Shown here piece after piece: positions 30,241 through 35,035 of a stretch of 35,035 bases of DNA. The stretch is from JAQBQQ01 sp964633955 (GTDB lineage: Bacteria > Patescibacteriota > Gracilibacteria > Peribacterales > Peribacteraceae), in assembly GCA_964633955.1 (NCBI GenBank), contig CAZWIA010000008.1:1-35035 (forward strand), read 5' to 3'. The notes below the pieces were generated by a model. The model had not been told where the DNA came from, ran no database searches, and saw nothing but the letters and a program-made list of their open reading frames with translations. The position numbers and the translations under genes are program-made. Each line of letters opens with the position of its first letter. The first letter of the stretch is position 1.

Positions 30241-30540
30241 TCATTTGCTCTCCTTCAGCAGCCGCTCAATCTTCTCTCCCTCCTCCGCCGACCGGTCGAT
30301 CTTGAAACTGAGCTGCGGCAGCACTTCCCGGCGGATCTCCCCCAGCATGGTCTGCATGCGCTTTGCCTGGGAACGCAGGAAGGCCAGCGCCGCCTCCGGC
30401 TCCTTGAGGGCGCTCACATAGACCGTCGCGTTCCGGAAATCCCGGGCTACCCGCACTTCTGTGATGCTCACTACGCCACACTCCGGCGGGCACTCGCGCA
30501 GCACCGGGACAATGACCTCTCGGATGACGGAGCCGAGCAT
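30241..30540 (-). CDS. rbfA: Ribosome-binding factor A
   Basis: A 99-residue KH-like protein that matures the 5' end of 16S rRNA in the 30S subunit. Family features: LGSVIREVIVPVLRE near the start, VSITEVRVARDFRNATVYVS, and the C-terminal LGEIRREVLPQLSFKIDRSAE stretch, with L-P-L-F-type strand. It is slightly short, lacking the usual basic N-terminal extension (R..Rv...i...l), so its true start could be elsewhere, but no better in-frame start is visible upstream of the array. It stands divergent to fmt. Confidence 0.9.
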   Translation of the reverse strand: MLGSVIREVIVPVLRECPPECGVVSITEVRVARDFRNATVYVSALKEPEAALAFLRSQAKRMQTMLGEIRREVLPQLSFKIDRSAEEGEKIERLLKESK

Positions 30541-30553
30541 GGCGGTACGCTTG

Positions 30554-30650
30554 GACAGTGGCGAGCGGGTAGTGGTCAGTGATCAGTTTTCCGCTCTTCA
30601 TGCTACGCGAATGCGTACCGACTGACCACTGATCACTGGCCACTGACCTC
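30554..30650. repeat. Palindromic heptad array, AGTGGTC family (divergent gap)
   Basis: Left arm (30571-30588) AGTGGTC AGTGATC AGT; right arm (30621-30648) ACTGACC ACTGATC ACTGGCC ACTGACC. Loop of about 32 nt. It is the same word family as the array inside the uvrC-like gene. Confidence 0.85.
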
Positions 30651-30665
30651 TCGTCCGTTTCTCCG

Positions 30666-30671
30666 TATACT
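30666..30671 (+). promoter_or_regulatory. -10 box TATACT of fmt
   Basis: TATACT lies 7 nt before the fmt ATG at 30679. Confidence 0.5.
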
Positions 30672-30678
30672 TCCACCC

Positions 30679-31563
30679 ATGCCAGACGCCCCGCTCCGCA
30701 TCCTCTTTCTTGGCACGCCGGAGGCCGCCGTCCCAGCCCTCCGGGCGCTCGCGGCTGATCCGCGCTTTGCCGTGGACCTGGTGATTACCCAACCGGACAG
30801 GCCCGCGGGACGCAAGCGTGAATTGAAGCCCCCCGCCGTGAAAGACGCCGCCACCCATCTGGGCCTGCCGGTGTTCCAGCCGGAACGGCTGAACCGCGAG
30901 CTTGAGACGGTCCAGCGGATGCTGCCCGGTGGCCGTCCGGATTTCGCGGTCGTGATCGCGTACGGCCAGATCCTCTCCCAAGCCGCGCTGGACCTGGCAA
31001 TGATCGCACCGGTCAACGTGCACTTCTCCCTCCTTCCCCGCTGGCGCGGGGCATCCCCGGTGCAGCACGCCATCCTGGCAAGCGACCGGGAAACGGGCGT
31101 CACCGTACAGCGGATGGTGAAGGAGCTGGATGCCGGCCCTATCCTGAGCCAGCGGACCCGACCACTCGACGGCACGGAGACTACACCGCAGCTCATCGCG
31201 GAGTTGGCGGAAACAGGCGCCCGGCTCTTGACCCAGACACTCACTCAGCCTCTTCATCCCGTGGACCAGGAGGCGTCCGCCGTGACGCTCTGCCGCACGC
31301 TTTCACGCCAAGATGGCACGGTCGACCATACGGCCATGACCGCTCTGGAGCTGGACCGGCACGTCCGCGCGCTCACGCCGTGGCCGGGCGTGCTGCTCAC
31401 GGTGGACGGCCAGCCGCTGAAGATTCTCCAAAGCGCCCTGGAAGCAACAGAAGGAAGCGCGCCATTGCCGTGCGCGGAGAGATCGGTCCTGCACGTGGTC
31501 ACGGTTCAGGCACCGGGAAAGAAACCCATGAGCGGGCGGATGTGGGCAGCTGGAAAGAGGTGA
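30679..31563 (+). CDS. fmt: Methionyl-tRNA formyltransferase
   Basis: A 294-residue enzyme that formylates Met on initiator tRNA using 10-formyl-THF. The N-terminal Rossmann domain starts RILFLGTPEAAVPALRAL. The catalytic segment NVHFSLLPRWRGASPVQHAI (Asn and His of the active site) and the Asp in MVKELDAGPIL are present, and the C-terminal OB-like domain follows (TVDHTAMTALELDRHVRALT, then PWPGVLLTVDGQPLKIL). It is somewhat shorter than the usual 310-residue form at the C-terminus. metG lies nearby on the other strand, so Met charging and formylation are clustered here. Confidence 0.95.
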   Translation: MPDAPLRILFLGTPEAAVPALRALAADPRFAVDLVITQPDRPAGRKRELKPPAVKDAATHLGLPVFQPERLNRELETVQRMLPGGRPDFAVVIAYGQILSQAALDLAMIAPVNVHFSLLPRWRGASPVQHAILASDRETGVTVQRMVKELDAGPILSQRTRPLDGTETTPQLIAELAETGARLLTQTLTQPLHPVDQEASAVTLCRTLSRQDGTVDHTAMTALELDRHVRALTPWPGVLLTVDGQPLKILQSALEATEGSAPLPCAERSVLHVVTVQAPGKKPMSGRMWAAGKR

Positions 31564-31576
31564 CCAGGGAACAAAC

Positions 31577-31644
31577 GGCAAGGCAGAAAGGGCAGTTGGC
31601 ACGGACCATTCCTGCCTTTCCTGCCCTTCTCTGCCACTCTTGCC
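31577..31644. repeat. Palindromic array, 9-nt GGCAGAAAG family (convergent gap)
   Basis: Left arm AAGGCAGAAAGGGCAG; right arm CCTGCCTTTC CTGCCCTTCT CTGCC ACTCTTGCC. It is related to the array at 6396-6533 and lies between the convergent fmt and PUR-protein stops. Confidence 0.7.
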
Positions 31645-31647
31645 TTC

Positions 31648-31974
31648 TCACAGCATCCCCTTCATCTCCTGCAGCGCCTCAATGAACTTCTCCAGATCCT
31701 CCACATCAAACATGATGGTGGTCTTCTGGCCGCCGCGGGACTTCTCACTGATCTTGAAGAACTTGCCGTTGCCGCTCTCCTTGAGGTCAATGTAGAACGT
31801 GCGCTGGCGGGCATGGATGGTGACGGAATGGATGTCATTGGCAAAGCGGCCGCCGTCGCCGCCGCGACCGCGGTGACCGCCATGTCCCCCCTCCCGCGGA
31901 GGGCGCGTGAGGCCCACGATGTCATCGCCATGGTCGCCCATGGGCGTATCATCTTTCTGCTGCAGATCGGACAT
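31648..31974 (-). CDS. PUR-domain nucleic-acid-binding protein (DUF3276-like)
   Basis: A 108-residue protein. The start ATG 31974 (MSDLQQKDDTPMGDHGDD) is favoured over 31986 because a TATGTT box lies 7 nt before it. A Gly/His/Arg-rich segment (REGGHGGHRGRGGDGGRF) precedes a single PUR repeat: SVTIHARQRTFYIDLKESGN, then KFFKISEKSRGG and MFDVEDLEKFIEALQEM. Bacterial PUR proteins such as Borrelia BpuR bind ssDNA and RNA as dimers and may regulate transcription or translation. It is in the cytosol and convergent to fmt. The family call is from the pattern of strands and the ARQRTFYIDLKE core. Confidence 0.8.
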   Translation of the reverse strand: MSDLQQKDDTPMGDHGDDIVGLTRPPREGGHGGHRGRGGDGGRFANDIHSVTIHARQRTFYIDLKESGNGKFFKISEKSRGGQKTTIMFDVEDLEKFIEALQEMKGML

Positions 31975-31981
31975 TGGATCG

Positions 31982-31987
31982 AACATA
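31982..31987 (-). promoter_or_regulatory. -10 box TATGTT of the PUR-domain gene
   Basis: TATGTT lies 7 nt before the ATG at 31974; the 146-nt stretch to metG holds no other supported feature. Confidence 0.4.
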
Positions 31988-32132
31988 ACAATGGGAGAAG
32001 AGAAGTGAAACGTCCTCGCCTGGAGCATCGATCGCCAGTGTGGGTGGTTCTTGAAGCGAACTCCCTTCTCCTGTGCGTCCCCGCGCAGCGCTGACACACA
32101 GATAGTACCAGAAACTCTTCCGCGCGCAAGAA

Positions 32133-33650
32133 TCACGGCTCCACCGGCGCAAAGAGGATCTCCGGCTCCTCCACCCTCTTCCATTCAACCTGGCTTCCCC
32201 AGGCCTTCAGCCGGTCATCGATCACGAACTCCCGCTCCAGCATCCGGTCGGCGTACGGCACATTGAGCTGCCGCGCGATCTTCTGCGCGGTCCGGGGCAT
32301 AAACGGCAAGAGCATCAGGGAGACGTGACGCAAAGCTTCCGCGAACGTGCTCAGGGTAACGATCTGCAAGACGGGCTCCTCTTTCCACGGCGCCGCTTCA
32401 TTGAAGAGCCGGTTGAGATCGCTCACGGCATGCAGGACGAGTGCCAAAGCCGCCTGGAGATCGAACCCGTTCATGGATTCCTCATAGCGCGCCCAGATGT
32501 TCACAAACGGCCCGATCGACTCCGTACCTTGCCGAAGATCCGTGTTCAGCTTTCCAAGCATCACCATGACGCGGTTGAGCATGTTCCCAAGGTCATTCCG
32601 CAACTTAGCGTCATAGAGCTCCTGAAACCGCTTCCAGGAGAAATCTCCGTCGTTTCCCACACTCACTTCATGACTCAAGTAGAACCGCAGCGGGTCCACT
32701 CCGTATTTGGCGATCACCTCCTGCGGGACCACCACGTTGCCGATCGATTTGCTCATCTTCTGTCCCTCACTGGTCAGGAAACCGTGGATCAGGAGCCGGT
32801 CCGGCGTCTTGATGCCGGCATCCAGGAGCATGGCCGGCCAGTTCACGGCATGGAACCGGGCGATGTCCTTGCCGATCACGTGCGTCACCTGGGCGTCGTC
32901 CCACCACTCCGTCATCGCATCGCTGCGTAAATAGTGAAGGCTGGAAATGTAACTGGTGAGGTTGTCGCACCAGACGTACATGACCTGGTCCGGATCCTCC
33001 GGCACCGGCACGCCCCACTGGAGCGTCTTCCTGGATCGGGAGAAGGAAATATCTTCCAGACCCTGCTCTAAGAACGAAAGGATCTCGTTGGCCCGCACCC
33101 GCGGGACGATCTGATAGCTCTGGTCCTTCAGGAGCTTCAGCACGTCGTCCCGCCGCTGACTGAGCGTGTAGAACCAATTCTCCTCTTCCACCTCCTCCGG
33201 CGGCGTCTTGTGGTCCGGACACAGGCCGTCCACCAGGTCCTTGGCTGTCACAAATCGCTCACAGCCTACACAGTAGAGCCCTTTGTACGTCCGCTTTTCC
33301 AGCACGCCCGCATTGCGCAGCGCCCGCCAGAGCGCCTCCACCGTTGGCCAGTGCTCGGTCTGGGAGGATGTGCGGATGAAGTAATCAAAGCTGATATCCA
33401 ACTCCCGGAAGAGCCGTTCGAACACTGGGGCGTTCTGATCCACCAGCTCCTTGGGCGTCATCTCCTTGGCCTTGGCCGCCTGCTGGATCTTAATGCCGTT
33501 CTCATCGGTCCCCACGTGGAAGCGCACCTCATCCCCGCGCAGCCGGAACCAGCGCACGGCTGTGTCCGCAATGATCTTCTCCATCACATGCCCCATGTGC
33601 GGTGCGGCATTGGGGAAATCTATGGCGGTGGTGACGTACTGGCGAGCCAT
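32133..33650 (-). CDS. metG: Methionyl-tRNA synthetase
   Basis: A 505-residue class I synthetase. The HIGH position is PHMGHV at about 17-22, followed by FHVGTDENGIKIQQAA. A single zinc knuckle appears as YCVGCERF and LCPDH (about 125-145), then WCDNLTSYIS, GKDIARFHAVNWPAMLL and GQKMSKSIGN at about 290. The anticodon-binding helical domain follows. The C-terminal tRNA-binding EMAP-like domain of longer MetRS is absent, as in many bacteria. The start ATG 33650 has no obvious -10 box close by; an AGCGGTG-family array lies directly upstream. Confidence 0.96.
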   Translation of the reverse strand: MARQYVTTAIDFPNAAPHMGHVMEKIIADTAVRWFRLRGDEVRFHVGTDENGIKIQQAAKAKEMTPKELVDQNAPVFERLFRELDISFDYFIRTSSQTEHWPTVEALWRALRNAGVLEKRTYKGLYCVGCERFVTAKDLVDGLCPDHKTPPEEVEEENWFYTLSQRRDDVLKLLKDQSYQIVPRVRANEILSFLEQGLEDISFSRSRKTLQWGVPVPEDPDQVMYVWCDNLTSYISSLHYLRSDAMTEWWDDAQVTHVIGKDIARFHAVNWPAMLLDAGIKTPDRLLIHGFLTSEGQKMSKSIGNVVVPQEVIAKYGVDPLRFYLSHEVSVGNDGDFSWKRFQELYDAKLRNDLGNMLNRVMVMLGKLNTDLRQGTESIGPFVNIWARYEESMNGFDLQAALALVLHAVSDLNRLFNEAAPWKEEPVLQIVTLSTFAEALRHVSLMLLPFMPRTAQKIARQLNVPYADRMLEREFVIDDRLKAWGSQVEWKRVEEPEILFAPVEP

Positions 33651-33657
33651 GGGCGAA

Positions 33658-33733
33658 AGCGGTGAGCGGTAAGCTTTGAGCTGTGAGAAACTGCCAAAAC
33701 AGCTTATCGCTCATCGCTCAAAGCTCAAAGCTG
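33658..33733. repeat. Palindromic heptad array, AGCGATG/AGCTTTG family (tandem gap)
   Basis: Left arm (33658-33690) AGCGGTG AGCGGTA AGCTTTG AGCTGTG AGA; right arm (33700-33733) CTTATCG CTCATCG CTCAAAG CTCAAAG CTGG. It lies between metG and the pilin-like genes and ends one base before the stop codon of the latter. Confidence 0.85.
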
Positions 33734-33734
33734 G

Positions 33735-34127
33735 TTATGCGCCAGCTACCCCGCTCACCACTCCCGCCACGTACAGGACCACCACGTCCGCCAGAATGGC
33801 CAGGACCAGGCCGATTGCGGCGTACAGGACCGTCTTCTTGGCATCCTCCACCTTGCCGTCATTGCCGTCAGAGAGGACCATCTGCAATCCGGCGTACACA
33901 ATCACCGCCACCGCCACCCCGCCGATCATGAACAGCAGGTAGTTGGTGATCCTAATGGCCACAAAGACCACACCGTTCCCGCCGCCGGTATAGGGGAAGG
34001 TGGCCCGGATGTCATCGCACATCTGGCTAACGCCCGACCACTGACAGAGCTGATCCAGAGCGCTCTGGGCGGACGCGCGCTCCGGCAGGAACAGGGCCGC
34101 AAGGGAAGCAAGCAGGGCACGCATCAT
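33735..34127 (-). CDS. VirB2/TrbC-like pilin-type membrane protein
   Basis: A 130-residue protein with an N-terminal signal-like segment (MMRALLASLAALFLPERASA, likely cleaved after ASA). A short loop with two Cys (QLCQWSGVSQMC) follows. Two long hydrophobic segments (ITNYLLFMIGGVAVAVIVYAG and KKTVLYAAIGLVLAILADVV) are separated by a small polar turn (LSDGNDGKVEDA). This size and layout match VirB2/TrbC pilins. The ATG overlaps the stop of the upstream gene (ATGA), so translation is coupled. With the two upstream genes and virB4 it fits a type IV secretion-like or pilus system. Confidence 0.7.
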   Translation of the reverse strand: MMRALLASLAALFLPERASAQSALDQLCQWSGVSQMCDDIRATFPYTGGGNGVVFVAIRITNYLLFMIGGVAVAVIVYAGLQMVLSDGNDGKVEDAKKTVLYAAIGLVLAILADVVVLYVAGVVSGVAGA

Positions 34128-34723
34128 GCTAGACCGTGAGGAAGACTGAGGAAGGCCTGCACAATGACCTTGGCCATGTTCACGACGATCGCGCCGATGA
34201 TGGCCGCCCGCAGCATGGTGACGCCGCGGCCAAACTCATCGGACTTGCCGGCGGCAAGGACCATCCGCGCCCCGGCAATGACGGCCACAGCCGCAAAGAC
34301 GCTGTTGAAGAGGATGAGCGCGATGCGCGTGATATTGGCGATCACGCTGGTGGGCAGGTCCCCGCCGCCAAAGAACGTCTCCGTGGTGACCAGGGAAACC
34401 ACCGTGCCAGCGGAAAGGGACAACGCCAGTCCCAAGAGCGCATAGGTGATGGACCAGCGGGATTTGGTCTCCACGCCCTCATCCCCCATCCCCAGAAGCA
34501 TCTTCACGCCGGACCAGACCACCATCAGCACCGTGAGCGCGGTAGTGACCTCCAGCAGCCGTGCCACAACCGTCACCACCAGCGCCATCGGCACATTGGC
34601 CAACCCCCCGCCGCACCCCGGCAGCCCCGCGCACGGCACAAAGCTGAACGGGTTGGTGGCCTCCGCCACGGGGACGGAGAACGTGTGCAGCACCAGGCCG
34701 ACCAAGGAGAGGATGCGCTGCAT
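34124..34723 (-). CDS. Membrane protein with two pilin-like hairpins, T4SS-associated
   Basis: A 199-residue protein from ATG 34723 (MQRILSLVGLVLHTFSVPVAEA), which looks like a signal peptide. A Cys/Gly-rich loop (FVPCAGLPGCGGG) follows, and then about four hydrophobic segments (ALVVTVVARLLEVTTALTVL, YALLGLALSLSAGTVVSL, ITRIALILFNSVFAAVAVIA, LRAAIIGAIVVNMAKVIVQ). Two short polar turns (GMGDEGVETKSR and AAGKSDEFGRG) have the same kind of position as the turn in VirB2-type pilins, so this looks like a tandem fusion of two pilin-like units. Longer upstream frame to 35023 is a shadow. Overlaps both neighbours or nearly so, one operon. Confidence 0.6.
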   Translation of the reverse strand: MQRILSLVGLVLHTFSVPVAEATNPFSFVPCAGLPGCGGGLANVPMALVVTVVARLLEVTTALTVLMVVWSGVKMLLGMGDEGVETKSRWSITYALLGLALSLSAGTVVSLVTTETFFGGGDLPTSVIANITRIALILFNSVFAAVAVIAGARMVLAAGKSDEFGRGVTMLRAAIIGAIVVNMAKVIVQAFLSLPHGLA

Positions 34724-34725
34724 GA

Positions 34726-35035
34726 CTAGCGGTAGAACGCGGGGTTGAGCGTCTGCAGGATCATGGAGGAGAAGATCAGGATCAAAAGCCCCACCACCGC
34801 CCAGCGGATGCGCTCCATGCCCTGGGACTTCTGATCCCCCGCCTGGATGATCTGGATGCCTCCCACCACCACCATGAGCAGCGTCACACCCATGGCTACC
34901 CCCACGAGCCACCGGTAGAACAGATTGAAGTACGTGAAAAAGATCCCCAGCGGCGTGGGGTTCCGGCACGGATCCAGGCACCGCACGCCGCCAATGGGCT
35001 GCAGGAGGCAGAGGGGCTTGCACTCCAGGCCGGTG
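34726..35035 (-). CDS. Partial VirB2/TrbC-like membrane protein (5' end beyond window)
   Basis: The frame is open to the right edge, so the start is outside. About 102 residues are seen: a Cys-rich exported loop (GLECKPLCLLQPIGGVRCLD, then PCRN), then two hydrophobic segments (FYRWLVGVAMGVTLLMVVVG and RWAVVGLLILIFSSMILQTL) around a turn AGDQKSQGMERI. This is again the pilin-like hairpin plan. The stop is 2 nt before the next gene's ATG, so the three membrane genes form a tight operon read leftward. Confidence 0.6.
   Translation of the reverse strand, partial: TGLECKPLCLLQPIGGVRCLDPCRNPTPLGIFFTYFNLFYRWLVGVAMGVTLLMVVVGGIQIIQAGDQKSQGMERIRWAVVGLLILIFSSMILQTLNPAFYR

Noticed and set aside
3642..33733. 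All palindromic arrays as ordinary rho-independent terminators
   Set aside because: They occur in divergent gaps and inside genes, lack a T-tract after the stem and keep a 7-nt phase not needed for termination. Some may still slow transcription.

Overview
The window looks like a GC-rich bacterial scaffold, most plausibly from a Patescibacteria/CPR-type organism such as Peregrinibacteria. The reasons are a conjugation-style VirB4 ATPase with small pilin-like membrane genes but no mating genes in view, a PUR-domain protein, compact housekeeping genes and very short gaps. The taxonomic call is inference. Two 100-N gaps (10878-10977, 28673-28772) mark scaffold joins. Each is flanked by an identical 55-bp duplicate, so both look like assembler overlaps rather than missing sequence. 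The first 2.1 kb is much AT-richer than the rest and may be acquired DNA or a misjoin.

Layout. 1-2091: low-GC trio (possible radical SAM C-terminus, aldo/keto reductase, S51 peptidase) ending in a terminator. 2358-8576: FecR-like membrane protein, ruvC, recF, NUDIX hydrolase, bL33, trxB, a shortened and frameshifted uvrC/cho-like gene, and a 36-codon leader gene. 8892-12021: tRNA-Leu(CAA), then murL and murD2, a pair that supplies D-Glu to peptidoglycan by epimerising the UDP-MurNAc-dipeptide. 12010-15701: small unknown gene, grpE, a CDF transporter, and a minus-strand cluster with a CuA-type cupredoxin lipoprotein. 15821-16246: tRNA-Met(CAU) and tRNA debris. 16247-21602: alpha/beta hydrolase, membrane-fused MurF-like ligase, DegT-type aminotransferase, FemAB-type transferase, small membrane protein. 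21675-24798: SH3b/deacetylase-like lipoprotein and argS. 25005-29041: coiled-coil lipoprotein, virB4, acidic unknown, hendecad coiled-coil protein. 29038-33650: nrnA, rbfA, fmt, PUR protein, metG. 33735-35035: three pilin/VirB6-like membrane genes.

The most striking feature is a dispersed family of short palindromic arrays. Almost every intergenic space holds one, built from degenerate 7-nt words (sometimes 8 or 9) read one way and then, after a short loop, as reverse complement. Several vocabularies recur: GTTACGA, AGTGGTC, AGCGATG, GGCAGGG, GAATCAA, TTTGTCG and others. The same arrays sit in frame inside murL, murD2, the uvrC-like gene and the femAB-like gene. In murL and uvrC the heptad phase is broken or a base is changed exactly where the next repeat would give an in-frame stop. 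The architecture recalls cyanobacterial STRR heptamers and the in-frame Rickettsia palindromic elements, but the combination seen here looks undescribed to me.

A second genome-wide pattern is a TANNNT (-10) box 6-10 nt before many start codons, with no Shine-Dalgarno sequence, which points to widespread leaderless mRNAs.
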